DNA of 38,807 nucleotides from Clostridiales bacterium (GCA_012519565.1 JAAYPX010000112.1:1-38807); one strand, 5' to 3'. Shown: positions 1-10,028, counted from the first letter of the stretch. A program made the numbers and translations. Notes: generated by a model not told the origin, from the letters alone.

Positions 1-242
1 ATCTGGTTCTGGTGTTGATTTTGATTTTGATTTTGGTTTTGATAATGGTTTTGAATTTGACCTGTGTGATTAAAGCTTTGATATTCTGGTTGTTTTAGCT
101 GCTGATACTGAGATATCTGATTTTGATTATCTTCTTGTATTACAGGTTGCTCTTCTTCTGTATTAGCTTGCAGTATTTCTTGCTCTTCAACAGATTCATC
201 AGATCTATAATCTTTATTATCTTGATTGTTATAATCTCCCAT
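1..242 (-). CDS. 5' portion of an Asn/Gln-rich protein, truncated by window edge
   Basis: Minus-strand start at 240-242 preceded by RBS-like AAGGGGGA; reads MGDYNNQDNKDYRSDESVEEQEILQANTEEEQPVIQEDNQNQ...NQNQNQNQHQNQ, open to the window edge. Confidence 0.7.
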   Translation of the reverse strand, partial: MGDYNNQDNKDYRSDESVEEQEILQANTEEEQPVIQEDNQNQISQYQQLKQPEYQSFNHTGQIQNHYQNQNQNQNQHQNQ

Positions 243-318
243 ATTATCCCCCTTATATAAGTCATATAGTATACGTTAATCCTACCATACTCACCAGTTA
301 TCTTCAATTAGGATTTTA

Positions 319-350
319 AATTAATTGATGCATTTGATGCATAATTAATT
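319..350. repeat. Near-perfect inverted repeat AATTAATT(G)ATGCAT-TTG-ATGCATAATTAATT
   Basis: Direct reading; arms differ by one inserted G; lies between divergent genes. Confidence 0.6.
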
Positions 351-461
351 GGCTAATACAGATACTTTCAATGTAATATCAAATGTATAGTTGTTATAAC
401 ACTTTTTAACTAATGGACTTATCTTTTCTATCATAGCTCATCGAAAGGAATGGTTTAGTAT

Positions 462-683
462 ATGCTCATTGTAAATAACGGTAATGATACTGGCAGTACT
501 AATTTACTAAATTCAGCAGCGCCCATATTTGCTATTAATACCAATGAAAATAATCTGGAAGCTCGACTATCCCAGCTTGATGATAAAACACGAAAAGAAG
601 TATTAAGACGTATTGATGAGTTCCAATCAGTTGAACATATGGAAATGTTTATAAATCAATTTAAAAAGGGAACACTATCATAA
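462..683 (+). CDS. Small uncharacterised protein, 73 aa
   Basis: ORF track; followed by a second small ORF in the same direction. Confidence 0.55.
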   Translation: MLIVNNGNDTGSTNLLNSAAPIFAINTNENNLEARLSQLDDKTRKEVLRRIDEFQSVEHMEMFINQFKKGTLS

Positions 684-745
684 TAATATTTAACTTGGCA
701 ATACTAATTTAGAGTGTCCATAATTTAAGAAAGGTGTGGTAAATA

Positions 746-919
746 ATGTCATATGTAAGTCCTGCTATAAAGGATAAGTTTGAAACCCTATCCGTAGAAT
801 TAAAGAATGCTATTTTAGCAAGAAATGTAGAAATACACAATATCCATGATCTAATCAATGTTCTTGATGCAATCGTTAAAGAAGCAGAGGCTGAAGAAGC
901 AATGGCTCAAAAAGTATAA
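746..919 (+). CDS. Small uncharacterised acidic protein, 57 aa (MSYVSPAIKDKFETLSVELKNAILARNVEIHNIHDLINVLDAIVKEAEAEEAMAQKV)
   Basis: Translated by hand, below the ORF-track cutoff; AAGGTG upstream and a terminator hairpin directly downstream. Confidence 0.65.
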   Translation: MSYVSPAIKDKFETLSVELKNAILARNVEIHNIHDLINVLDAIVKEAEAEEAMAQKV

Positions 920-968
920 AAAATTTGGGTCTGCCACAATAGTTTTTATTTGCGGCAGACCTTTATTT
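920..968 (+). terminator. Rho-independent terminator, possibly bidirectional
   Basis: GGTCTGCC (928-935) / GGCAGACC (954-961) stem with T-rich tail, between convergent genes. Confidence 0.8.
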
Positions 969-1029
969 CTGATTTTATCATCAGAATTACTGCTAACTAT
1001 CAATTACACATTATAATATAGTAGAATAA

Positions 1030-3102
1030 TTATAATTTATATACTTTTTCTAACTCTATTTGGGCCTGGTAGATTTCACAGGCAATTCCATTATTAAACT
1101 CGGGCCAGGTCTCTAAGAAGCGTTTGTCATCACTTTTTAATCCATCAATCTCTATCTGAACTTTTTTGGGGAAGCCAAAGCGTTTCAGACCTATTTCCCA
1201 TGTTTGACCTGTATAGAACCAGTCCCCTACCCATTCCCCATCAATGTAAAGTTTTGCAGTATCACCACCAAAGTCTATCCGAAGGAAACAATCATTAACA
1301 TTATCTGAATATTCTAACTCTACTTCATATAATTTCTTATTCTCTTCTTCTTGTAGCAAACTATATTTTACACTAGCTACTGCTTTACTATCAAGGCACT
1401 GATATAGGGCGAAACCATTTTCTTCACCTACATAACGATATCCTTCTGGCTCCTTTGGTAATTGGGGATAGGTCTTAATATCATCATTGTTACGGTTTAT
1501 AATATCATAACCATTACCATTTTCTATAACATCACCCTTAGTAATCAATAGATATTCTTTATCTAAAGTAATTTTCCAAGAGTTTAATGCTTCCTCCCTG
1601 GTTATGGTAATTACCTTGGCATTTTGAGGTTCCTTTTCATAATTATACTTAGGGTCAATATCAGAATAGAATACATATACATCTTGATCCCTCTGGCCAT
1701 TATGGAGTATACAAAGGGGGGTTGCCAATGCGGATTTTAATTTTCCATCTCCAATTGGCATATTAAATGGTAGGAAGAAGAAATCACCATTTTTTATATC
1801 TATTGAAGGATATTTTATAGTTTCACCATCTAAATCTACAGATAATTCCTTATTTAAATGGTCCGCCATAACCTTCCTTCTCTGATAATTATTGACGAAT
1901 AAATAACCACTTTTACCATTTCTACGTACAGAAGTACGAAGATCTGTATAATTAGTCTGCTTCAGGGGATTACTTTCAGGCAGATAAGTATCCATATCGC
2001 ACAAGGCTTTGCCAAAGTCGTGGATAAACATTGCCAATAGCTTAATTTCCTTAGCTGTCCCTGACATCTGGCCATACTCTCTAATAGGAGCCGAGAAGTC
2101 ATAGGAGAATACAGGAAGATCATTAGGGTATCCTGTAACCCTAGATTCTTGTAAGGTTGTTAATTTGCCTTTAGGATTGGTTCCCCCATGATACATATAA
2201 TAACCTAACAAATTAACTCCGCAACCTAATTTAACCATGGACATGGCCCCAATATCCTTGGGATGAGCCACTGGCCTACGATGATGGGTAACCTGTATAC
2301 CTCCACCTAATTCAGCAGTTAAGAAAGGAAATTTATCTATATCAAAGGTAATTCCTGTACCAAATCCATAATCGCTTCCTATATTATGATCATTTCTCTC
2401 ATGGGTAAATACATAGTTCCCACTGGGTTCAATCTCTGTAAGCCTTTGATCCCAGGGCGCTTCACAGTATCCTCCCATCACTGGAAGAAGTCCACCGGTA
2501 ACAGCACCACCCCAGCCTGTAGCTGTATAATATGGTAGATCAAAACCAATCCTCTTAGCCATTGAGGTCAGGCGTCTCATATGTTCTTCCCCTTCCTCAC
2601 CATTGAGGCCTCCAGCGTGTCCAAATTCATTTTCAATCTGAACTCCAATTATAGGACCCCCATCCTTATATAAAAGCCCTTCCACTTGCTCATATATCTT
2701 CCCATAAAAACGTTCTACTTCTGCAAAATATTTCTCATCATTGTCCCTTACCTTAAAATCCTTTTTAAGTAGCCAATCAGGGAAACCACCGTTCCTAACC
2801 TCTCCGTGACACCATGGACCAATTCTAAGGAACATAGTCATACCACAATCCCTAACAGTCTCAACGAAGGCCCTTAAATCTCTCTGACCTGTAAAATCAT
2901 ATTCGTTCTCTATTTCCTCATGATGAATCCAGAATACATAAGAGGATACAACCTCTATTCCCCCTGCCTTCATCTTATATATAGACTCTCTCCAGTATTG
3001 CTGTGGGTAACGGCTATAGTGGATCTCCCCCATCATAGGAAACCATGGCTTACCGTTCTTCGTTAGATACTTTGAGTTAAACCCATATTCAATCTTGCTC
3101 AT
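1030..3102 (-). CDS. GH35-family beta-galactosidase, predicted cytoplasmic
   Basis: N-terminal GEIHYSRYPQQYWRESIYKMKAGGIEVVSSYVFWIHHE and GGPIIGVQIENEFG typical of GH35; no signal peptide. Confidence 0.85.
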   Translation of the reverse strand: MSKIEYGFNSKYLTKNGKPWFPMMGEIHYSRYPQQYWRESIYKMKAGGIEVVSSYVFWIHHEEIENEYDFTGQRDLRAFVETVRDCGMTMFLRIGPWCHGEVRNGGFPDWLLKKDFKVRDNDEKYFAEVERFYGKIYEQVEGLLYKDGGPIIGVQIENEFGHAGGLNGEEGEEHMRRLTSMAKRIGFDLPYYTATGWGGAVTGGLLPVMGGYCEAPWDQRLTEIEPSGNYVFTHERNDHNIGSDYGFGTGITFDIDKFPFLTAELGGGIQVTHHRRPVAHPKDIGAMSMVKLGCGVNLLGYYMYHGGTNPKGKLTTLQESRVTGYPNDLPVFSYDFSAPIREYGQMSGTAKEIKLLAMFIHDFGKALCDMDTYLPESNPLKQTNYTDLRTSVRRNGKSGYLFVNNYQRRKVMADHLNKELSVDLDGETIKYPSIDIKNGDFFFLPFNMPIGDGKLKSALATPLCILHNGQRDQDVYVFYSDIDPKYNYEKEPQNAKVITITREEALNSWKITLDKEYLLITKGDVIENGNGYDIINRNNDDIKTYPQLPKEPEGYRYVGEENGFALYQCLDSKAVASVKYSLLQEEENKKLYEVELEYSDNVNDCFLRIDFGGDTAKLYIDGEWVGDWFYTGQTWEIGLKRFGFPKKVQIEIDGLKSDDKRFLETWPEFNNGIACEIYQAQIELEKVYKL

Positions 3103-3127
3103 CTATATAATCCTCCTGTATATTATT

Positions 3128-4834
3128 CTAGGTATTTCTAGTCAATTGAAATCTTCTAATTTTACCAAATACCGGTGGCGACGATAGCTTTAAACCTAAT
3201 TTAATCCCGCCATTGCCTACCATAATATTAGAAATTTGATATAATGTCCAGTCCTCGTCAGTAGGATATATTATCGTCTCCCACTGCTTTTCATTAGTTT
3301 CTGCAAAAAGCTTAACATCAACTCCTGTTGTATTGGTACCTCGGTATTCAACTTGTAGATTATATTCACCAGGTACCAATCCTTTAAGCTCTTTAGTTAA
3401 ATCCAAGGTAAAGTTAACTGGGCTTTCTATATATAGATAATTTACTGGCGGTGCTGGAAATGGATCGATAAACTCAGGATGCAGCTCTATCTTAATCCTA
3501 TCATCACTAGCTTCCACTTCCCATCCTGTAAGGCCCTCTTCAAAGTCCCCATTAGCTATAAAATTATAATCCTCCTTAAGCTTCTCAACCAATTCAATAG
3601 TTATGCTGACATACTCATTTATTTTAGCTAAAAATCCTTCTACAACAATATTACCTGCTTTGCTATTGTCAAAAGTCTTCCATTCCACTGGTATTTCAGG
3701 GCAACTACCATCATAATATAAGACTCTAACAGTTCTAGGAAGCATAACTTCCTTGCCTATTTCTTCCAAAACCTTACCAGGCTCATATATTTTAGCTATC
3801 TCCTTAGGCTTAAATTGGGATCTGTCGAATTTGAAGCATTCTAAAGCTGGTAGGGCTTTACCTTCTTCATCGAAAATCCCCATATTACTAGCCCAGCCAC
3901 CTTCTCCTTTGATAGGTATGACAACTGGCTCCCAGTAATAAATTCCCAGGCCCATATCTTCTTTTAAGGATGCGGTAATATTCATAACCAGATCAATGAC
4001 CTTACGCTGTGCCTCAGGGGTGGCTGGAAAGCCTGCAATTTTCTCCTGCTGCTCCCCTATAAAACCATCAGCCGTTTTCCTCCAGGCATGGGCTGTTTCA
4101 GCTATAATTATCGGCTTCTTATACCTTTCCACCAATTTAACCAAGGTATCCTTAAATTCAGCAAAAGTTCCATGCCAGAAGGGATAATAGGATACTCCTA
4201 TAATATCAAAGTCATCTAAACCTGCAGCCAAAGCAGAATCAAACCAGTCACGGAGATAAAAATATCTACCCCCTTGGTCTAGATGTATTACTACCTTAGT
4301 GCCATACTCTTTACCCACTTCTCTAACTGCCGCTATTCCCTCATTGACCAATTGAATCAAGCAATCATAATGGGGTACTTCACCATCAGGAAATAGCATA
4401 CCACTTCTGATTTCATTTCCTATCTGTACCAAGTCGGGCATAACCCCTTCTTGCTGCATCTTCAGCAGTACATCCTTTGTGTAATCATACACTGCCTGCT
4501 TTAAATCTTCAAAACTTAAACCTTCCCATGCCTTGGGTTTGTTTTGCTTACCAGGGTCAGCCCACCAATCAGAATAATGAAAATCCAGAAAAAAGCTCAT
4601 TCCATGTTGCTTGATTTTTTTAGCCATAGCTATTGTGTGCTTTAAGTCACAGTATCCCCCAGACTCTGGAACATTCTCTGGCTCATTCCAAATTCTCAAA
4701 CGGATAGAATTTACTCCATTTTCTTTAAGCAATAGAAATACTTCTCTCTCACTACCTTGACTGTCGTAAAATACTGCTCCTTGATCTAAAATCTGAGGCA
4801 GAAATGAAATATCCATACCTTTAATAAATTCCAT
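3128..4834 (-). CDS. GH53 arabinogalactan endo-beta-1,4-galactanase with C-terminal Ig-like and carbohydrate-binding-like regions; no signal peptide
   Basis: KGMDISFLPQILDQGA, SIRLRIWNEP, FLDFHYSDWWADPGKQNKPKAW, LVQIGNEI are GH53 hallmarks; C-terminal NFIANGDFEEGLTGWEV resembles a jelly-roll CBM (CBM61-like). Confidence 0.9.
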   Translation of the reverse strand: MEFIKGMDISFLPQILDQGAVFYDSQGSEREVFLLLKENGVNSIRLRIWNEPENVPESGGYCDLKHTIAMAKKIKQHGMSFFLDFHYSDWWADPGKQNKPKAWEGLSFEDLKQAVYDYTKDVLLKMQQEGVMPDLVQIGNEIRSGMLFPDGEVPHYDCLIQLVNEGIAAVREVGKEYGTKVVIHLDQGGRYFYLRDWFDSALAAGLDDFDIIGVSYYPFWHGTFAEFKDTLVKLVERYKKPIIIAETAHAWRKTADGFIGEQQEKIAGFPATPEAQRKVIDLVMNITASLKEDMGLGIYYWEPVVIPIKGEGGWASNMGIFDEEGKALPALECFKFDRSQFKPKEIAKIYEPGKVLEEIGKEVMLPRTVRVLYYDGSCPEIPVEWKTFDNSKAGNIVVEGFLAKINEYVSITIELVEKLKEDYNFIANGDFEEGLTGWEVEASDDRIKIELHPEFIDPFPAPPVNYLYIESPVNFTLDLTKELKGLVPGEYNLQVEYRGTNTTGVDVKLFAETNEKQWETIIYPTDEDWTLYQISNIMVGNGGIKLGLKLSSPPVFGKIRRFQLTRNT

Positions 4835-4924
4835 CGTTAACCTCTTTTCTTTGATATTTTAGAAATATATATAAATCTGTTAAGGTCATTACAAAAAATA
4901 AAAGTATATTACAGTTATTAATAG

Positions 4925-4970
4925 AGAAGGACTGTTGGACACCAAGCACGTGTAACAGCCCTTTCTAGTT
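4925..4970 (-). terminator. Imperfect hairpin between binding-protein gene and GH53 gene, possible attenuator
   Basis: AGAAGGGCTGTT...AACAGTCCTTCT complementarity in the ~180-bp intergenic region. Confidence 0.45.
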
Positions 4971-5017
4971 TTACTTATGTTTACTTAATAATGATTTATT
5001 ATCATATAATCTTTGTT

Positions 5018-6580
5018 TTACTTATTTTTTGCAACAAATTCCTCTGCTTGACGTTTTATCTCATTATGAATTGTCTCAATTCCTGCTTTATTTAACTGAT
5101 TTCTTAGTTCTTCTATTGCTTTATCTACATCATCCACCATACCATAGGTAATAGGAGTGTAATACTGAGTTAGTATGGTATTAACTGCTGCTATCTCAAT
5201 ATTTACAGTACTATTATCAAAGGTAAATCTATCGTAAATATGATCGACCTTAACATTAGCATTCCATGCATCATTAATGGCCTCTTGCTTTTTATCCAGC
5301 GGTGTAGGATCTGCAATATATTCAGTCCGTTTAATTGTCATATTTGTCCATCCCCAGTTACAATTACTATCCGCTCCATAATTGGCATTGCCATCTAAAA
5401 GCTTAAATTGATCATCTCCAACTGCTTCCCAGTGAACCCCTTCGATACCCAGCATAGCCAGATCAAACACTTCAGGATTAGTATAGAACTCATTCAGTAC
5501 CATCATAGCCCGTTCTTTATTATTACTTGTGGCGTTAATGGCCATACCATTGTTGATATAAGGGTTTACTCCCTTAGGAATATTAGGTGCTATATCTATA
5601 ACTGTACACTCCCATTCAGGATGTTCCTTATTTGCTCTATCGGCATATAACTTACAGGTACCTAGATTCCATACCATAGAAGCTGATGTTCCCCTTAAGA
5701 AACCATCCTGTCTCTCCTCTGTGGTCGCCATGGAATCAGCAGACCAATATCCATTGTCAAACATTTGCTTAGCTGCCACTGCATATTCCCTAAATCCATC
5801 CCAGTCCAAGGCCAGTGTTATACTTAAATCCTCTGGATCCAGCATATTATAAACGAAAAGTTCTGCAGGAGTACCTCCTATTATATCCACTCCTTTATGA
5901 AGTAGATAAGGATATAGCAATCCATTACCTTGGGTTCCCAAAGGTGTAATCTCAGTTTCATTGGCAGCAATATCAGCATAAAAGGCTAATAATTCATCCC
6001 AACTAGTAATATCATCATAGCCATATTTTTTCATTAAATCTCCACGGACTGCCAGAACATTAGCTGCAAATTCATTCTGATAATTAGGAACCATATAAAC
6101 CTTGCCATTAATTTGTGCCTGTGACCAGGCAGCTTCAGGAACTACATCCCAAATATCTGGGGCATACTTCTTAATAAAATCCTCTGTCAACTCATAGAAA
6201 CCACCCATAGCACTGGTTTCCTCATAGTGGGCCCAGCTAGAAGCAGTAAAAATCAAATCAAATTTCTCACCACCGGAGAAAAGTAGGGAATATTTTGTGT
6301 CATGTTCACTCCATGACAAAAACTCCACCTCAACAGTTGCATTAAGTTTTTCCTTCAATATCTTATTGATCTCGTCATATACCTTGTCAAAATCAGCCGT
6401 TCTGTCCCCCAATAGGTACATTTTTAATTTTACTTCTTTTGATATATCGATACCATTATAGCTCTTATCTCCGCTAACTTTATTATCTACTTCATCCGCA
6501 TTTTTTTTGGAGTTACAGCCAGCAAGTACCGACACTATCATTACTACTACTAGAATAAGTGTTATAAATCTTCTTTTCAT
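5018..6580 (-). CDS. ABC transporter extracellular sugar-binding lipoprotein (LplA-like)
   Basis: Lipobox VLAGC at N-terminus; solute-binding architecture; next to two permease genes. Confidence 0.9.
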   Translation of the reverse strand: MKRRFITLILVVVMIVSVLAGCNSKKNADEVDNKVSGDKSYNGIDISKEVKLKMYLLGDRTADFDKVYDEINKILKEKLNATVEVEFLSWSEHDTKYSLLFSGGEKFDLIFTASSWAHYEETSAMGGFYELTEDFIKKYAPDIWDVVPEAAWSQAQINGKVYMVPNYQNEFAANVLAVRGDLMKKYGYDDITSWDELLAFYADIAANETEITPLGTQGNGLLYPYLLHKGVDIIGGTPAELFVYNMLDPEDLSITLALDWDGFREYAVAAKQMFDNGYWSADSMATTEERQDGFLRGTSASMVWNLGTCKLYADRANKEHPEWECTVIDIAPNIPKGVNPYINNGMAINATSNNKERAMMVLNEFYTNPEVFDLAMLGIEGVHWEAVGDDQFKLLDGNANYGADSNCNWGWTNMTIKRTEYIADPTPLDKKQEAINDAWNANVKVDHIYDRFTFDNSTVNIEIAAVNTILTQYYTPITYGMVDDVDKAIEELRNQLNKAGIETIHNEIKRQAEEFVAKNK

Positions 6581-6684
6581 AGAAACCCCCTTCTCTACTT
6601 TTATTAGTTTATATATAAATCCTTATGGATCTATATCTTATTAGAATATCCGCACTTATTGTAATCAACTTTTAAATACAGCAA

Positions 6685-7620
6685 TTATCCTTTCACTGCT
6701 CCAATAGTGATACCTTGAATAAAATACTTCTGTACAAATGGGTAAAGGAAAATAATGGGACCAGTTACTACTACTGTCAATGCCATTTTTAAGGATTGTG
6801 TAGGTAAGTTTAATGCCTTTGTTACAGAACTACTTACCTGTTGTGTTTCAATTAGCCTTTTGTAAGCTTCAATATTATTAACCTGTTGATAAAGGAAATA
6901 TTGTAGTGGATACATCTCCTCTTTTCCTATAAAAAGCATGGCATTATACCAGTCATTCCAGTAGGCTAAGGCGATAAAAAGTCCTACTGTTGCCAAAGCA
7001 GGCTTAATAAGTGGCATTACTATCTTATACATGGTTTTAAATTCACCACAGCCATCTATCTTGGCTGCATCTATTAAAGAGTCCGGAATAGACATTATGT
7101 AACTTTTCATAACAAGCAAATTATATACACTAAATAGCAATGGTAATAATAAAGCTAGATAATTATCTTTTAATTTCAAGTAACGAGTAACTAATATAAA
7201 ATAGGGAACTAAACCACCATTAAATAAGGTAGTAAAGTAGAAAAAGAATGAGAATTTATTACGCCATTCAAACTCTTTTCTAGACAGTACATAGGCCGTC
7301 ATAGTCTGTATAAACAGACCTGTTATAGAACCGATAATGGTTAGCATAATCGTGACACTATATGCCTTTACTACTACCATAGGCTCCTTAAATATGGTTT
7401 TATAAGCCACCAAGGTTATGTCCTGTGGTAGAATACTGAAACCATTATTTAATATAGCTTTTTCAGATGAAAATGACGCAGAAATCACCATCACAAAAGG
7501 TATTAGGCAAAACAAAGCAACTACTGCATTTACCAAGTAAGCAACAAAATTTAATATCTTTACATCCTTGCCTCTTCGTATGCGATTGGACACTTTTGGT
7601 GTAGAACCTTCCATATTCAC
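6685..7620 (-). CDS. Carbohydrate ABC transporter permease (LplC-like)
   Basis: Multiple TM segments and EAA-type loop SLIDAAKIDGCGEFKTMYKIVMPLIKPALAT. Confidence 0.9.
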   Translation of the reverse strand: MNMEGSTPKVSNRIRRGKDVKILNFVAYLVNAVVALFCLIPFVMVISASFSSEKAILNNGFSILPQDITLVAYKTIFKEPMVVVKAYSVTIMLTIIGSITGLFIQTMTAYVLSRKEFEWRNKFSFFFYFTTLFNGGLVPYFILVTRYLKLKDNYLALLLPLLFSVYNLLVMKSYIMSIPDSLIDAAKIDGCGEFKTMYKIVMPLIKPALATVGLFIALAYWNDWYNAMLFIGKEEMYPLQYFLYQQVNNIEAYKRLIETQQVSSSVTKALNLPTQSLKMALTVVVTGPIIFLYPFVQKYFIQGITIGAVKG

Positions 7621-7625
7621 TCCTC

Positions 7626-8564
7626 CTAAAACAGGGTATAATCTTTATCATATAAACTTACCAATTTGTTTACTGTTAGAATAGTTATAAAACAGAGTAT
7701 AGATTGATAGAAGCCCGCTGCTGCAGCCATACCAAAATCCTTATTGGTCATTAAAGCCCGGAATGTAAATGTATCTATAACGTCAGTATAGTTATATAGC
7801 AGCCCATTATTTCCAACTAAATTATAGAACATATCAAAGTTACCACGGAATATTCCGCCAATTGATAAAAGTAGTAAAATAATCATGGTCGGTTTCATTA
7901 ATGGAATTGTTATTTTAAATATTCTTTGAAATACATTGGCCCCATCAATTTCAGCAGCTTCATAGATTGAAGTGTCTATTCCCATGATTGCGGCGAGATA
8001 CAATACAGACCCATAACCAACATTTTTCCAAGCATTGAAAAGCAAAAGAATCAGGGGCCAGATTGCACCAGTTATGTAGAAGTTAATTTTTTCTCCACCT
8101 AGTTTTTCTATAAAACCGTTGATAAAGCCATAGTCATAGCTTAATAAATTAAATGCAATAACAGATACTATTACCCAAGAGATGAAATATGGTAAGAACA
8201 CAATGGATTGTGTTATTTTTCTAAAGCGTTTATTCTTTAACTCCGTTAGCAAGATAGCCACAGTCATTTGTAAGAAAGTATTAAATGCTATAAATATGAG
8301 GTTATATAAAACCGTATTTTTAGTAACTAGTAACGCTTGACCTGATTTAAAAAAGAAACGAAAATTATTTAAGCCGTTCCAAGGGCTGTTAAAAATTCCT
8401 CCAGCATAAGTATATTTCTTAAATGCTAGGATAACTCCTACCATGGGGGCATAACTAAAAACCAATGTATATACTACGGCAGGAAGTAACATTAATAAAA
8501 ATACTCGGTATTTTTTTACTTTATACAGGAACCCATGCTTTTTCACTCTACCTCTCCTCCTCAT
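7626..8564 (-). CDS. Carbohydrate ABC transporter permease (LplB-like)
   Basis: Multiple TM segments and EAA-type loop YEAAEIDGANVFQRIFKITIPLMKPTMI. Confidence 0.9.
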   Translation of the reverse strand: MRRRGRVKKHGFLYKVKKYRVFLLMLLPAVVYTLVFSYAPMVGVILAFKKYTYAGGIFNSPWNGLNNFRFFFKSGQALLVTKNTVLYNLIFIAFNTFLQMTVAILLTELKNKRFRKITQSIVFLPYFISWVIVSVIAFNLLSYDYGFINGFIEKLGGEKINFYITGAIWPLILLLFNAWKNVGYGSVLYLAAIMGIDTSIYEAAEIDGANVFQRIFKITIPLMKPTMIILLLLSIGGIFRGNFDMFYNLVGNNGLLYNYTDVIDTFTFRALMTNKDFGMAAAAGFYQSILCFITILTVNKLVSLYDKDYTLF

Positions 8565-8595
8565 ATCCTAATCCCCAACAACCACCGTTAATACT

Positions 8596-9636
8596 TTATT
8601 GAGTTGACCGTCTAAGATGGATTTCATATCCTAATACAGCTTTAAACCGGTTCTCACTGCCCTCAATTAATTCAATTAAGCGCTTTCCCGCAACTGTTCC
8701 CAATTCCTCAACATCAACACCTATAGCAGTAATCGGTGGATTATGGGTTTCTAGGTAAATACTTTCATAGAAGGAAGCAACTTTAATATCATCAGGAACA
8801 GAATACCCCAGTTCATTAAGTACAGCTAAAACATTGGTACATATCACATCATCGGAACATATGATACATTCAGCTTGCTTTTTTAAAACATTAATTACTG
8901 CCTGCTCTACATAGACCGAACTGCTACAATCAACATAAACCAAATCTTGATCCACATCCAAACCTTGGTTATGGTAGCCATTAAAGTACCCTTCGCATCG
9001 ATATCGGTTAACCATATGATTAGTATCACCAGCGATTAGGGCTATTTTCCTGAGACCTTCACCTATTAATAAAGAGGTTAATTTCTCACATGCTTCCTTA
9101 TGGTTATTATCAATTTGGATTATAGCATCATCTTCGCTAGAACCAACCAGAACAAATGGTATCTCCCTTTGCTTTAGATATTCTATAGGTAAGTCATTGG
9201 TAAGATTTCTTGTAAGGATTATCCCATCCACCTTATGATTTTCTACCAGCCTCTTTAGTATTTTAATGTCATTTTCTTTAACTGTTGTAACAATTACATC
9301 ATAGTCCATAGCTGCTGCAATTTCACATATGCCCAAAAGACAGTTCTGAAAAAATGGTGTATTCCCAAGATTAATATCAGAAGGTAATGCAACACCTATG
9401 TTATATGTCTTAGAGTTTGCTAAACTCTTGGCAATAGAATTGGGTCTGTAATTATATCTTTCTATACATTCCATAACCCTGCGGACAGTCTCCTTGCTGA
9501 TTCTACCTTTCCCAGAAATCGCCCTAGATACTGTAGTTTTCGATACTCCCAGCTCATTAGCTATATCACTGATGGTAACCTTAGATGTATTAGCCCGAAT
9601 TCCCTTTGACTTATCTGGCTCAATTATATGTTTCAT
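8596..9636 (-). CDS. LacI-family transcriptional regulator
   Basis: N-terminal VTISDIANELGVSKTTVSRAISGKGRISKETVRRVMECIERYNYRPNSIAKSL. Confidence 0.95.
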   Translation of the reverse strand: MKHIIEPDKSKGIRANTSKVTISDIANELGVSKTTVSRAISGKGRISKETVRRVMECIERYNYRPNSIAKSLANSKTYNIGVALPSDINLGNTPFFQNCLLGICEIAAAMDYDVIVTTVKENDIKILKRLVENHKVDGIILTRNLTNDLPIEYLKQREIPFVLVGSSEDDAIIQIDNNHKEACEKLTSLLIGEGLRKIALIAGDTNHMVNRYRCEGYFNGYHNQGLDVDQDLVYVDCSSSVYVEQAVINVLKKQAECIICSDDVICTNVLAVLNELGYSVPDDIKVASFYESIYLETHNPPITAIGVDVEELGTVAGKRLIELIEGSENRFKAVLGYEIHLRRSTQ

Positions 9637-9779
9637 TTTAATCTATCCTTTAACTTATCATTTGCTCAATCGGTTGTCTTGTTTTGATTATAACACTGAT
9701 TATATTTCATTTCAATTATCCAAATAATATAGACAAATATTAATATTTTTGTATAGATTGTATAATTTATGCTATTTTT

Positions 9780-9797
9780 TGCGCAATTGTTTGCGCA
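9780..9797. promoter_or_regulatory. Candidate LacI-family operator TGCGCAA-ttgt-TTGCGCA
   Basis: Perfect 7-bp inverted repeat about 145 bp upstream of the lacI-type start. Confidence 0.55.
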
Positions 9798-9911
9798 GCA
9801 TCTTAATTTATTTATCCACTTTTGTCCTGTTTTTTACCTGTATTTTATATAAGCTTATGCTATTATCCTAAACTGAGGCAACTCTCTTATTTAAAAAATC
9901 TAAAATTTTTC

Positions 9912-9940
9912 TTGCATTTTTCTCTAATAAGTGGTATAAA
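9912..9940 (+). promoter_or_regulatory. Sigma-A-like promoter for tRNA-Gly
   Basis: TTGCAT (9912-9917), 17-bp spacer, TATAAA (9935-9940). Confidence 0.6.
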
Positions 9941-9957
9941 TATAAGGTAGTTTAAAT

Positions 9958-10028
9958 GCGGGTGTAGTTCAATGGTAGAACACTAGCCTTCCAAGCTAGA
10001 TACGTGGGTTCGATTCCCATCACCCGCT
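9958..10028 (+). tRNA. tRNA-Gly (anticodon TCC), CCA not encoded
   Basis: GCGGGTG/CACCCGC acceptor stem, CTAGC-CTTCCAA-GCTAG anticodon arm, GTGGGTTCGATTCCCAT T-arm. Confidence 0.95.

Noticed and set aside
7463-7651. 62-aa minus-strand ORF overlapping permease genes
   Set aside because: Alternative frame of the supported 6685-7620 permease gene; no motif or RBS support.
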